Assembly (NCBI RefSeq): GCF_001719165.1
Contig: NZ_CP017057.1
Location: 2,604,001 to 2,668,000 of the forward strand
Length of the DNA: 64,000 nucleotides
Direction of reading: 5' to 3'
Source of the DNA: Erythrobacter litoralis
GTDB lineage: Bacteria; Pseudomonadota; Alphaproteobacteria; Sphingomonadales; Sphingomonadaceae
In this document: positions 9,844-18,634 of the stretch, in pieces
Layout of the letters: each line of letters starts with the position of its first letter
Numbering within the stretch: the first letter of the stretch is position 1
Made by a program: the position numbers and the translations under genes
The notes under the pieces: model-generated
Told to the model about the DNA's origin: nothing
The model's database searches: none
Seen by the model: the letters and a program-made list of their open reading frames with translations, nothing else

Positions 9844-9902
9844 CCCCGCACACCGACGCACCTTGCCATTCCCGGGCCGAGCGGCCACTTGAGGCCGCAG
9901 CC

Positions 9903-11303
9903 ATGGAAAAGCCGGAAAAACCGCAAGTCATCATCATCGGCCGACCCAATGTCGGCAAGTCCACCCTGTTCAACCGGCTGGTGGGCAAAAGGCTCGCCCT
10001 TGTCGACGACCAGCCGGGGGTGACCCGAGACCGGCGCATGGGCGATGCCGAAATCGCGGGCCTGCGCTTCACCATCGTCGATACGGCCGGTTGGGAGGAC
10101 GAGGACGAACTCTCGCTGCCCGGGCGCATGCGCAAGCAGACCGAAGCGAGCCTCGAAGGCGCGGACGCGGCGCTGTTCGTGATCGACGCGCGCGCGGGCC
10201 TGACCCCGCTCGACACCGAGATCGCACGTTACCTGCGCGAACACGACGTGCCGATCGTCCTCGTCGCCAACAAGGCCGAAGGCGCCGCCGGAGAGGCGGG
10301 TGCGCTTGAATCCTATTCGCTGGGCCTTGGCGAACCGGTCGCCCTGTCGGCCGAACACGGAGAGGGGATCGCGGACCTGTTCGGCGGGCTGTGGCCGATA
10401 ATCGGCGCCAAGGCCGAGGCGGCGGACGAACCCCAGGAGCTTGAGGAAGACTACGAGGAGGCCCCGCTCGGCCCACTCAAGCTCGCTATCGTCGGACGGC
10501 CCAACGCCGGCAAATCGACTCTCATAAACCGCCTGCTGGGCGAGGACCGCCTGCTGACCGGGCCCGAAGCCGGGATCACGCGCGATTCGATCGCGATCGA
10601 CTGGGGCTGGACCGATCCGAAGACGGGCGACGTCCGGCAGGTCCGGCTGATCGACACGGCCGGGATGCGCAAGAAACGCAACGTCACCGAGAAGCTGGAA
10701 AAGCTCTCGGTCGCGGATGCCCGCCGCGCGGTCGATTTCGCCGAAGTCGTGATCCTCCTGCTCGACGCGACGCAGGGCCTCGAACATCAGGACCTCAAGA
10801 TCGCCTCCGCCGTGCTAGAGGAAGGCCGCGCGCTGATGGTCGCGATCAACAAGTGGGACGTGGCCGAGGATGCCAGTCATCTGTTCAACGGCGTGCGCCA
10901 TGCGCTCGACGATGGCCTTGCGCAGGTGCGCGGCCTGCCGCTACTCGCGGTCAGTGCGAAGACCGGCAAGGGGCTAGACGCCATGATCGGGGCGGCATTC
11001 GATCTACGCGACAGCTGGTCCAAGCGCGTGCCGACCGCGGCATTGAATCGTTGGTTCGACGATGCGCTCTCAGCCAATCCTCCGCCAGCGCCCGGCGGCA
11101 AGCGGATCAAGCTGCGCTATATCACGCAGGCCGGAACGCGCCCGCCGCGCTTCGTCGTGTTCGGCACGCGGCTTGATGCCCTGCCCAAGAGCTACGAGCG
11201 GTATCTAGTCAATTCGATCCGCGACAATCTGGGTTTCGAAGCGGTTCCGGTGCGGGTGAACCTGCGCAGTCCGAAAAATCCATACGGCGGGAAGGACCGG
11301 TGA
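9903..11303 (+). CDS. der: Ribosome biogenesis GTPase Der (EngA)
   Basis: 466 residues. Two tandem GTPase domains, each with a P-loop (GRPNVGKST at 13-21 and GRPNAGKST near 198), DTAG switch II motifs (VDTAGW and IDTAGMRKK) and N-K-x-D-type specificity motifs (VANKAEG, AINKWD), followed by the KH-like C-terminal domain (KLRYITQAGTRPPRFVVF). Der acts in 50S subunit maturation and is normally essential. The start at 9903 directly precedes the first domain; an in-frame extension back into the DUF3297 gene is unlikely. Its stop overlaps the next gene. Confidence 0.97.
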   Translation: MEKPEKPQVIIIGRPNVGKSTLFNRLVGKRLALVDDQPGVTRDRRMGDAEIAGLRFTIVDTAGWEDEDELSLPGRMRKQTEASLEGADAALFVIDARAGLTPLDTEIARYLREHDVPIVLVANKAEGAAGEAGALESYSLGLGEPVALSAEHGEGIADLFGGLWPIIGAKAEAADEPQELEEDYEEAPLGPLKLAIVGRPNAGKSTLINRLLGEDRLLTGPEAGITRDSIAIDWGWTDPKTGDVRQVRLIDTAGMRKKRNVTEKLEKLSVADARRAVDFAEVVILLLDATQGLEHQDLKIASAVLEEGRALMVAINKWDVAEDASHLFNGVRHALDDGLAQVRGLPLLAVSAKTGKGLDAMIGAAFDLRDSWSKRVPTAALNRWFDDALSANPPPAPGGKRIKLRYITQAGTRPPRFVVFGTRLDALPKSYERYLVNSIRDNLGFEAVPVRVNLRSPKNPYGGKDR

Positions 11304-11779
11304 GCACGTTCGACCTTCTCGCAGCCGCCCAGCCCTTCGCCTTCGACCTTCTCGAGCGCACTGCCTCGACCCCGCGTGTGCAGGCAGTGGTGCAGCAGAG
11401 CCTAGCCCCGGCTTTCCTGCTCGGCGCGATCGGGGCGATCATGAATGTCATCATGACCCGGATGATTTGGATCGCGGGAAGGATCGAGCGGCTCGAGGAG
11501 AGCGACGCCGAAGCGCGTTCCGAGCGCGCCGTGCGCGAACTTGCCTGGCTCGGCCGGCGAAGGCGCGCGGCGCAGCGGGCGATTAGCTTCGCGACGGCGG
11601 CGGCGGTCAATATCAGCCTCGTGATCGGCCTCGTGTTCGTCTCGGCCTATATCACCGCTCAGATCGGCAGCCTGATCGCGTTCCTGTGGGTGCTGACCAT
11701 GCTGCTGCTGGTGACCGGCCTCGCCCATTTTCTCCACGAAACCCGCCTCGCGGCGCGCGGATACGGCAAGGCCGAGTGA
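11300..11779 (+). CDS. DUF2721 membrane protein
   Basis: 159 residues with three hydrophobic segments: one near 41-58 (AFLLGAIGAIMNVIMTRM) and two after a basic, charged stretch (ISFATAAAVNISLVIGLVF and IAFLWVLTMLLLVTGLAHF). This arrangement fits DUF2721 inner-membrane proteins of unknown function. The GTG start overlaps the der stop by four bases and its stop overlaps the next start, so three genes form a tightly coupled unit. Confidence 0.8.
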   Translation: MSTFDLLAAAQPFAFDLLERTASTPRVQAVVQQSLAPAFLLGAIGAIMNVIMTRMIWIAGRIERLEESDAEARSERAVRELAWLGRRRRAAQRAISFATAAAVNISLVIGLVFVSAYITAQIGSLIAFLWVLTMLLLVTGLAHFLHETRLAARGYGKAE

Positions 11780-12591
11780 ACGCGTTCATCCCATCGCTGG
11801 CCGTTGTCTTGGCGGTCCTGATGCCCGCCGGGTTACCCCTGGCCGCGAGCGTGGCAGCGCAGGAGCCTGCCGCGCCCGAAACCGCGAGCCCGTTCGGGAG
11901 CGACCCAACCCCCGACCAGGTGATCCAGTTCTTCACCCTCTTCAGCGCCGATGAGGGAATCGCGGCTGCGCTCGAACCGCTCGTCAAGGAGATCATGCAG
12001 CCGGGCGAGATGGAGGAAGGCTGGGAGGACGCCGGCATCGACATCCTCGCCGATCTGGCCGCAATGGAGGGGGGTCCCGGTGCCTTCCTTCTGCGCGATA
12101 CCGATACCGAGGTGCTGAGCGCGGTCGACCTGTTCGCGCGCAGCCGGCCCGACCTTGCGCGCTTCGAAAGCTACGCGCTTCGTCCCGAACCGGTCGGCCT
12201 CGTCGAGGAACGCGTCTTTCTCGGCGCGGCCCCCGGTATCTGGCTGGAAACCGCCCATCAGCGCGAACGCCGAGGCAATGCGCTCTGCTATTCAGGCTAT
12301 ATCGGGGTGACGCTGCACAGCGATCGCCCGGTCGCTTCATGGAGGGAACAGACCGCCATCGAGATTGCGACCTACTTCGCGCTTATCGACCAGCTGGCGA
12401 GAGAGGAGGCCTGCAACGTCTACAAAAAGCGGGACGATGGCACCTATATCACCCGCACCTATCGGCCGGACGGGACGCGGCTCGCTCTGCTCGACGCGGA
12501 GACAACGCCGCTCGTGCCAATGCCCGCGAGCGAGATCGATGCCTTCCTGAGCGAAACGCCCGGAGGCTTGGTCGTCCCGACCGGGCAATAG
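11776..12591 (+). CDS. Exported hypothetical protein
   Basis: 271 residues starting at a GTG that overlaps the DUF2721 stop. The N-terminus is a signal peptide (FIPSLAVVLAVLMPAG ... AASVAAQ). The mature part has two Cys (CYSGYIG and EACNVYKK), suggesting one disulfide in the periplasm. I do not recognise the fold; the protein is acidic with mixed helix/strand character. Operon position after der and DUF2721 is the only context. Confidence 0.6.
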   Translation: MNAFIPSLAVVLAVLMPAGLPLAASVAAQEPAAPETASPFGSDPTPDQVIQFFTLFSADEGIAAALEPLVKEIMQPGEMEEGWEDAGIDILADLAAMEGGPGAFLLRDTDTEVLSAVDLFARSRPDLARFESYALRPEPVGLVEERVFLGAAPGIWLETAHQRERRGNALCYSGYIGVTLHSDRPVASWREQTAIEIATYFALIDQLAREEACNVYKKRDDGTYITRTYRPDGTRLALLDAETTPLVPMPASEIDAFLSETPGGLVVPTGQ

Positions 12592-12660
12592 GCCGATGCG
12601 AACGCGAGACGGGCGGAGCATCGCTGCCCCGCCCGCCGGTTTCGCATCAGGGCATGCAGG

Positions 12661-13125
12661 TCACATCTTCATCTTGAGCTCGCGCAGCATGTAGGTGCCC
12701 TGGATCTCGCGGATCTCGTTATAGAGCTCGCGCACCGTCTCCTGCGAGGCGTCCATGTTCGCCTTGCCCCACGCCTCCATGAATTCCATGTAGCGCTCCT
12801 TGTTCGGGGTCAGCGCCTCGTCATTGGCGAAGCGGATGGTGAGCACCAGGTTGAACTCGCCTTCGCCGTAGGGCACGCCATAGATGCCGTAGCCCTTGAT
12901 ATAGCCCATCTCCTTCTGGACCTCGTTGGCCTTGACCCAGGTTTGCTTGAGCCCCTCGAGATAGGTGTCGAGCTGGCCTTCCTCGACCTTGACCAGGGTC
13001 ATTTCGATCACTTCCTCGGACGGCTCGTAGTCCTCCCAGAGCTGCAATTGCGCCGCGGCCGGGGCGGCGGCGGCGAAACTTGCGGCGGCAAGTCCGGCGG
13101 CAATCATGGTGCTAAGCTTGTTCAT
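12661..13125 (-). CDS. Exported hypothetical protein
   Basis: 154 residues from MNKLSTMIA, which follows a GGAG and begins a standard signal peptide ending APAAAQ. The mature protein reads VIEMTLVKVEEGQLDTYLEGL ... KEMGYIKGYGIYGV, a pattern reminiscent of small dimeric alpha/beta-barrel (NIPSNAP/ABM-like) proteins, but this is only a resemblance. Monocistronic, convergent with the upstream + strand operon. Confidence 0.6.
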   Translation of the reverse strand: MNKLSTMIAAGLAAASFAAAAPAAAQLQLWEDYEPSEEVIEMTLVKVEEGQLDTYLEGLKQTWVKANEVQKEMGYIKGYGIYGVPYGEGEFNLVLTIRFANDEALTPNKERYMEFMEAWGKANMDASQETVRELYNEIREIQGTYMLRELKMKM

Positions 13126-13305
13126 GTGCATCTCCATCGTTCGGTCCTCGGCCGGGCGCGGCATGCGCACGGCCTTTCGGGCGACCCGAGCAATGGAAGC
13201 AGAAGATCTGTCGGATAGGCGCGACCCCAGTCAAAGTCTCCACGCGCCTTTTGCTCCCGACCGAATGCCTGCCCGCTTCGCGCGGGCGTGTCAATTGCAG
13301 GCGCG

Positions 13306-13340
13306 AAAAGGCCCGCTGCCGGAGGGCGGCGCGGGCCTTT
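13306..13340 (-). terminator. Intrinsic terminator of bacterioferritin gene
   Basis: A strong hairpin with outer arms AAAGGCCCGC/GCGGGCCTTT and an inner GC stem, 34 bases past the bfr stop, with a TTTT run on the - strand side. Confidence 0.8.
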
Positions 13341-13373
13341 GCAGGGTGGCGCCAAACGCCCGGGCTTAGCCGA

Positions 13374-13874
13374 CTACTTGCCCGCGCCGGTTTCGCCCTC
13401 GCCTGCGGGGACGCTCTGCAGCTGGCAGTAATTTTCGAGCCCCATGCGCTCGATCATGTCGAACTGAGTTTCGAGGAAATCGACATGCTCTTCCTCGTTG
13501 GCGAGAATGTCCTCGAAGATCTGGCCCGAGGTGAAGTCCTTGACCTCCTGGCAATAGGCCGCCGCTTCACGCAGGAGCGGGATTGCCTCGTGTTCCAGCG
13601 CGAGATCGGCCTTGAGGATCTCCTCGACCGTCTCACCGACCTTAAGCTTGTGAATCGCCTGGAAGTTGGGGAGCGCGTTGAGGAACAGGATGCGCTCTGC
13701 CAGCCGATCGGCGTGCTGCATTTCCTCGATCGATTCGTGGCGCTCGTAATCGGCAAGCTTGGTCAGGCCCCAATCGGCCAGGACGCGGTAATGCAGCCAG
13801 TACTGGTTGATGGCGGTGAGTTCATTGGTGAGCGCCTTGTTCAGGAACTCCACGACTTTCGGATCGCCCTTCAT
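13374..13874 (-). CDS. bfr: Bacterioferritin
   Basis: 166 residues from MKGDPKVVEF, chosen because an AAAGGGG site lies about 10 bases upstream and it matches the family N-terminus. Ferroxidase ligands Glu18, Glu51 and His54 and the haem-ligand Met52 (ESIEEMQHADR) are present, as is the later DEE/H equivalent NEEEHVDFLE. Twenty-four subunits form an iron-storage shell with inter-subunit haem. The tail after residue 155 is slightly extended with Gly/Ala. The bfd-like ferredoxin gene that helps release iron lies just upstream on the same strand. Confidence 0.96.
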   Translation of the reverse strand: MKGDPKVVEFLNKALTNELTAINQYWLHYRVLADWGLTKLADYERHESIEEMQHADRLAERILFLNALPNFQAIHKLKVGETVEEILKADLALEHEAIPLLREAAAYCQEVKDFTSGQIFEDILANEEEHVDFLETQFDMIERMGLENYCQLQSVPAGEGETGAGK

Positions 13875-14034
13875 GGCGCTCATTCCCCTTTGCATGCGCC
13901 GAGCGAGATGCACGGCCCCTGTTCATGTCGCGATGCAATATGGGGCGGAAAACGGGGGTTTACAAGCCGCCCACGTCAGATTTTCCGTTGCAAATCAGGG
14001 TTTTGCAAGCCACTCGCAATAGCGGCGCGCCTGT

Positions 14035-14226
14035 TCAGATTGCGACTTTCTCGCAAGCCGAAAGCGCGCGTTCCTGCTCGATGATTTTCCCAGCTTCGCC
14101 AAGGCACTGGCCGCAATTGGGACGCTTGCCAAGCGCCGCATAAGTGGCCTCGGCATCGCCCGCACAGCCCAGCGCGGCGCGGCGCAGGTCGTCTTCGCGG
14201 ATCGCGTTGCAGATGCAGATATACAT
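14035..14226 (-). CDS. Bacterioferritin-associated ferredoxin-like [2Fe-2S] protein
   Basis: 63 residues. The start ATG gives MYICICNAI, the typical Bfd opening. Four cysteines at 4, 6, 38 and 41 (CIC ... NCGQC) match the [2Fe-2S] ligands of BFD-like domains. Bfd reduces bacterioferritin to mobilise stored iron, consistent with bfr next door. A Fur-like palindrome lies 40 bases upstream (14267-14284), so expression is expected when iron is scarce. Confidence 0.9.
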   Translation of the reverse strand: MYICICNAIREDDLRRAALGCAGDAEATYAALGKRPNCGQCLGEAGKIIEQERALSACEKVAI

Positions 14227-14266
14227 GCGAAGAATCTCTCCTGCGAGTCGTTTGCAGAACCAAGAT

Positions 14267-14284
14267 ATGAGACCCATTCTCAAT
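14267..14284 (-). promoter_or_regulatory. Probable Fur box upstream of the bfd-like gene
   Basis: On the - strand the site reads ATTGAGAATGGGTCTCAT, with inverted arms TGAGA/TCTCA. It resembles Fur boxes and the sites near 59466 in this window, and it precedes an iron-release gene. Assignment is by resemblance only. Confidence 0.5.
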
Positions 14285-14298
14285 AGCAAGGAAAAACG

Positions 14299-15612
14299 TC
14301 ACCGCTTCAGCGCAAAAATTTGGCCATAGGTCAGGCAGCGCCAAAGCCATTCGAGCGGCCCGTAGCGAAAGCGCTCGAGCCAGGGCTTCGACCACAGCAG
14401 CATGAAGGCCCAGGTCAGCACGACGACGATGTAGAGCTGCGGCCGCGTCAGCTGTCCGAACAGCCCCAGCGCCCAGCCGTGAAACACGAACAGCATCAGG
14501 ATCGAGGTGCCGAGGTAATTGGTGAACGCCGCCCTCCCCGCCGCACGCACGCGCTCGGCCAGCGCGCCCGTCCAGCGCGGCGAATATTCGACCATCAGCG
14601 CGGCAAGACCGAGCACCATCATGAGCTTCGGCAGCGGGCTCCAGCCGACGAAAGCCGCAAGCGTCATGTAATAGGTGAAACCGCCTTCGCGCACGAACAA
14701 GGCGATGGCGAGATGCAGGGCGGCACCGAAGATCACGCCCGTCCAACCCCAGAACCGCATTCGCCGCGGATCGAACGCGCCCGAGAAGAATCCGAAGCGA
14801 TAAAGCGCCACGCCGATCAGCATCAGCGGGATCGTCTCCAGCGCGAACAATGTGAGATTGACGAGCGGGTCCATCCAGTGTTCGGCCGCGCGATAAGCGA
14901 CGAGCCCCGCATAATCGCCCTCCTGCTTGAGCCCCGTCACGATCGCATCGTCGGCGAGCACTTCGGCCTTGCCCTCCAAAAGCCCCGCGCGCACCTCGAC
15001 CAGATCGCCCTGTTCGCCCATCGGGGTGTCCGCCACGGCGTAGAGGAAGGTCATGTTGAGCGCGTAGAAAGCGGCCCCCAGGACGAAGCCGACCAGCCCG
15101 ACCCAAAGCTGGACCCTGGCGCTCCATCTGAGACAGGGCACGACGAGAAAGCCAAAGACGGCGTAATAGAACAGGATGTCTCCCGCCCAGATCAGGATGA
15201 AATGGACGAGGCCAAAGACCATCAGGACGAACAATCGCCACATCTGCCGCCAGCGCGTCCCGCCGCGTTCCCACACACGCTCCATGAAGAGATAGAGCCC
15301 AGCCCCGAAAAGCAGGGTGAACAGTCCGCGCATCTTGCCGTCGACGAGGACGAACTGCGCGATCCACATCCATTCGGAGGTCGCGCCGTGATCGGTCAGG
15401 AAGGCGGAGGGATACATGTAGGCGGCGAAGGGCTGGCCGAACGCGACGATATTGGCGGCGAGGATGCCCATGACCGCTATGCCGCGGATGAAATCGAGGC
15501 TATCGATGCGCTCGGATGCCGCGATCGGCGCGAGGCTCGTCTCACCGGCGGAAAAGCCCGCCGCATTCCCCGGTGTATCGGGCGTGGATCCCGTACCCGC
15601 AATGCTGCTCAC
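14299..15612 (-). CDS. DUF418 domain membrane protein
   Basis: About 437 residues from a GTG preceded by AGGGG (an in-frame ATG at 15663 would add 17 residues). Multi-pass inner-membrane protein: IDSLDFIRGIAVMGIL opens the first segment and about ten hydrophobic helices follow. The C-terminal region (TNYLGTSILMLFVFHG ... PLEWLWRCLTYGQ) is the DUF418 signature. Members resemble acyltransferase-like membrane proteins and are uncharacterised. It is upstream of bfd on the same strand but the Fur-like site between them suggests separate control. Confidence 0.85.
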   Translation of the reverse strand: MSSIAGTGSTPDTPGNAAGFSAGETSLAPIAASERIDSLDFIRGIAVMGILAANIVAFGQPFAAYMYPSAFLTDHGATSEWMWIAQFVLVDGKMRGLFTLLFGAGLYLFMERVWERGGTRWRQMWRLFVLMVFGLVHFILIWAGDILFYYAVFGFLVVPCLRWSARVQLWVGLVGFVLGAAFYALNMTFLYAVADTPMGEQGDLVEVRAGLLEGKAEVLADDAIVTGLKQEGDYAGLVAYRAAEHWMDPLVNLTLFALETIPLMLIGVALYRFGFFSGAFDPRRMRFWGWTGVIFGAALHLAIALFVREGGFTYYMTLAAFVGWSPLPKLMMVLGLAALMVEYSPRWTGALAERVRAAGRAAFTNYLGTSILMLFVFHGWALGLFGQLTRPQLYIVVVLTWAFMLLWSKPWLERFRYGPLEWLWRCLTYGQIFALKR

Positions 15613-15733
15613 AGACCGATCCCCCTCGCGCCGTTGTCGCCAAGGACGAGATATTAGCAGCAAGGGGGCTGAGGGGAAGCCTTACGTCGCGAAGCGACCA
15701 CTTCCGCATCGGCCACTGCTTGCGACGCTTGGT

Positions 15734-16813
15734 TCAGGAAGGCGGCGCGGCGACGATGCAGGCCTGACCTTCGCGCCTGAGCGCAAGGCACGCGGCCCGG
15801 GCATCGGAGCGGCTGCCGAAGCCGACCGCCTGCAGTTGCATTAGCCGACCCGCCGGGACGAGCGCCCGGTCCGTTCCCGCGAGGGCCGGATTGTCGGAGA
15901 TCTTCGACCATAGCCGTTCGGCATTGCCGTGCACGCCGAACGCGCCGAGCTGCACGCGCCATTCACCGCGCGGGTTGGCGGAAGCTGCCATCCGCTCGGG
16001 CAATTTCTCCGGCGGCGCGGCAACGCGCACAGCCGCCTGCTGCGCAGCTGGCGCGCGCTCGCTTGTCGCAATGGGCCGCATCGCATCGCCGGAAGCGGGC
16101 CCGAAGTCCGGCGAAGCGGAGGAAGGAGCAGGAAGGGCGGCAGAGCTCTGTGCCATCAGGACCGGCCGGGCGCCGGGATCGGTACCGCCAAGATCGGCAG
16201 CGGCCAGTTCGGCCGCGCGGCGGCGGATCGATTCCATCTCCAGCCTCCGGGCGAGCGCCTGTGCCTCCTGTCTCTGCATCTCGGGAACGTAGCGATCCAT
16301 CTGCGCCAGCGCTTCCGTCGCCTGCGGCAGGCCCTGCGAGCGGGCAAGCGTAAGCAGCGCATAGGCCCGCACCCAGTCCTTGTCCGCGTAGTCTGCGTTG
16401 AAATGGGCCAGCCCCAGCACATACTGGGCGCGCGGATCGCCGCGATCGGCAGCATTGCGGATCAGCGGCATCGCGTCTTCCTGCTCCCCCTGCTGGAACA
16501 GCAAAAGGCCGTAATTGTCGGCTGCCTTCACATGGCCCTGGCGCGCCGCCTCGGCATAGAGTTCGCGCGCCCGGGCGATGTCGGCTTCGACCCCTCGGCC
16601 GAGCCTGTAGGCCTGCGCGAGATTGAACAGCGCATCCGCATCGCCATTCGCGGCAGGCCCGCGCCATTCGGCGACGGCGCGGGCGTAATCGCCCGCGCTC
16701 CATGCATCAACGCCCTCCTTGACGCTGGCGAGCCCGGGCGCGGAGGCGAGCGCCATCGCAGCAGTGAGCACGGCGACGGGCGAACGGGCGAGCAGGCGTT
16801 TGTTCAGGTGCAT
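15734..16813 (-). CDS. Exported Sel1-repeat protein with C-terminal SPOR domain
   Basis: 359 residues from MHLNKRLLAR with a signal peptide ending APGLAS. Residues about 35-190 are helical TPR/Sel1-like repeats (DADALFNLAQAYRLGRGV, DPRAQYVLGLAHFNADY). A linker rich in Ala/Pro/Ser leads to a SPOR domain from about 285 (EWRVQLGAFG ... LMQLQAVGFGSRSDARAACLAL) with a Cys pair near the end. SPOR domains bind denuded septal peptidoglycan, so a periplasmic division-site location is likely. It is transcribed divergently from a ParA-like/RHH/SPOR operon. Confidence 0.85.
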   Translation of the reverse strand: MHLNKRLLARSPVAVLTAAMALASAPGLASVKEGVDAWSAGDYARAVAEWRGPAANGDADALFNLAQAYRLGRGVEADIARARELYAEAARQGHVKAADNYGLLLFQQGEQEDAMPLIRNAADRGDPRAQYVLGLAHFNADYADKDWVRAYALLTLARSQGLPQATEALAQMDRYVPEMQRQEAQALARRLEMESIRRRAAELAAADLGGTDPGARPVLMAQSSAALPAPSSASPDFGPASGDAMRPIATSERAPAAQQAAVRVAAPPEKLPERMAASANPRGEWRVQLGAFGVHGNAERLWSKISDNPALAGTDRALVPAGRLMQLQAVGFGSRSDARAACLALRREGQACIVAAPPS

Positions 16814-17158
16814 TTTCTGATCCTCGAACCTCTGACATTGCTCGGCAGATTGGGCCCGGGCGCATCCCGCCCTCGCCAAGGGGAGATTCGCGCGGTGCCG
16901 GGCGTACGTCCATCCGGAAAGGAACCATAGTGAACGAAGCGTTAGGAATTCGTTGCCACATCTCTTGTCACGAAGCGTTGCCAGCAATCTCCCCGATGCC
17001 GCGCGATGAACGGCTCGACGATCGGCAGATAATGCGCGGCGCCGCATCCTTCGGAAGACTGCTGCGTTAACCCAAAATTAGGGGTATCCTGCGAAGCCTC
17101 GTCTCATCCCGTCGCAGACAAGCGGCATCACACGGTTGAATCCAGGGGGACTGAGGCG
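16814..17158. other. Divergent intergenic region between SPOR and ParA genes
   Basis: 345 bases without a credible gene. It must carry promoters for both directions. A small imperfect palindrome (ACCCAAAATTAGGGGT, about 17072-17087) about 70 bases upstream of the ParA start could be an operator. The final 20 bases hold the AGGGGG ribosome site of the TTG-started ParA gene. Confidence 0.4.
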
Positions 17159-17878
17159 TTGCGTGTACTCGCTTTGGCATCGCAGAAAGGCGGATCGGGG
17201 AAAACCACCCTGTCCGGACACCTTGCCGTCCAGGCCCAGCGCGCAGGCGCCGGCCCGGTCGTATTGATCGACATCGACCCGCAGGGTTCGCTGGCCGATT
17301 GGTGGAACGAGCGCGAGGCTGAATATCCGGCCTTCGCCCAGACCACCGTCTCGCGCCTCGCGAACGATCTCGCGGTGCTTCGTCAACAGGGATTCAAGCT
17401 GGCCGTGATCGACACGCCGCCGGCAATCACCATGGCCATCCAGTCGGTCATCGGCGTAGCCGAGCTTATCGTGGTCCCGACCCGGCCGAGCCCGCACGAC
17501 CTGCGCGCCGTCGGCGCCACGGTCGATCTGTGCGAACGCGCGGGCAAGCCGCTGGTGTTCGTGGTCAACGCCGCCACTCCCAAGGCAAAGATCACCTCCG
17601 AGGCCGCCGTTGCGCTTTCGCAGCATGGAACGGTCGCGCCGATAACGCTCCACCATCGCACCGACTTTGCCGCCTCGATGATCGACGGCCGCACGGTGAT
17701 GGAAGTCGATCCCGAAAGCCGCAGTGCCGCCGAGATCACGGCGCTGTGGAAGTACATCAACGATCGGCTGGAAAAGAATTTCCGTCGTACCGTCTTCGCC
17801 GCCGCCCCGAACGGGCAGGTTCCGGCGAACGGAGTCCATCGCCCGGCCGGCGGTTTCGGCCGCCGGGTTGCGCAGTAA
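17159..17878 (+). CDS. ParA/MinD-superfamily ATPase
   Basis: 239 residues, TTG start after AGGGGG. The deviant Walker A motif KGGSGKTT (10-17) and DIDPQGSLADWW, followed by VIDTPPA, identify a ParA-type ATPase; Ser replaces the more common Val in KGGVGKTT. Such ATPases move along nucleoid or membrane surfaces to position DNA, proteins or machines. No ParB or parS is nearby. The next gene encodes an acidic protein with a ribbon-helix-helix domain, a plausible partner, and the third encodes a SPOR lipoprotein, which points to envelope or division-site positioning and not plasmid partition. Confidence 0.9.
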   Translation: MRVLALASQKGGSGKTTLSGHLAVQAQRAGAGPVVLIDIDPQGSLADWWNEREAEYPAFAQTTVSRLANDLAVLRQQGFKLAVIDTPPAITMAIQSVIGVAELIVVPTRPSPHDLRAVGATVDLCERAGKPLVFVVNAATPKAKITSEAAVALSQHGTVAPITLHHRTDFAASMIDGRTVMEVDPESRSAAEITALWKYINDRLEKNFRRTVFAAAPNGQVPANGVHRPAGGFGRRVAQ

Positions 17879-17894
17879 GGGACGGCAAGAGGCC

Positions 17895-18578
17895 ATGTCC
17901 GAAGCCGGTTTCGCCTCACTCGGTCCGACCCTGCTTGCGCGCAAGGGCGGAGCCAAGCCCGCCATGCGTCCGCAGCTGACTCCGCTCGCCCAGAGCCCGG
18001 AGGAAATGGCCGCGCTCGCCGACGAACAGCTCGAGGATCTCGGCTGGAACGACATGGGCGAGGATGCAGGCGGGGAATCGAGCGATCATTATGGCGGCGC
18101 GGACATCGTGCCGATCCTTCCCACTCTCTCGGATAGCCACGCGCAGGCGGACGAGAATCCGGTCGTCACCCGAAGCCCGGTCGTGCGGCGCCAGCAGAAG
18201 CAATTGCTTGACCGCGTGCTCGCCGATGCCGCGATGGACGGGTCCGATGGCGAACTGGGCGAGGAAGAGGAAGACCTTTCCGCGCGCTATTTCGAGGAAG
18301 CCGAAGACGCCGGGGACACCGAAGATGCCGGTGCCGAGGAGCAGGTCAGCGGCCCGCGGCAGCGCAGGAAGCTGCAAAAGGTCGCCGCTCGCGCGGCCGG
18401 CAAGCGCGCCGCATTCACGCTGCGCCTCGACACCGAACGCCACCTCAAGCTGCGCCTGGCCGCGACGATGCAGGGAGTGAGCGCGCAGGCACTCGTGACC
18501 GAGGCGCTCGATGCCATGCTCGCCGAATTCGAGGAACTGGACGCGCTCGCCGCTCGCATGCGGCGCGATCGAACCTGA
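17895..18578 (+). CDS. Acidic protein with C-terminal ribbon-helix-helix domain
   Basis: 227 residues, start 17 bases after the ParA-like stop. The first two-thirds are acidic and probably disordered (EEEEDLSARYFEEAEDAG). A basic patch near 160-175 (PRQRRKLQKVAARAAGKR) leads into a ribbon-helix-helix fold: strand AAFTLRLD, then helices RHLKLRLAATMQG and SAQALVTEALDAML. RHH proteins dimerise and bind DNA, and several act as ParA partners in place of ParB. Likely regulates or tethers the ATPase; it may also autorepress the operon. Both roles are inferred. Confidence 0.75.
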   Translation: MSEAGFASLGPTLLARKGGAKPAMRPQLTPLAQSPEEMAALADEQLEDLGWNDMGEDAGGESSDHYGGADIVPILPTLSDSHAQADENPVVTRSPVVRRQQKQLLDRVLADAAMDGSDGELGEEEEDLSARYFEEAEDAGDTEDAGAEEQVSGPRQRRKLQKVAARAAGKRAAFTLRLDTERHLKLRLAATMQGVSAQALVTEALDAMLAEFEELDALAARMRRDRT

Positions 18579-18634
18579 ACCGAACGAACGACCGAAAACG
18601 CGAACCGAATCACAGGACCTACAGGGGAAACATC

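Noticed and set aside
17159..18578. Plasmid-type parAB locus
   Set aside because: No ParB-like protein, no parS-like repeats, and the genes sit in chromosomal context with SPOR proteins.
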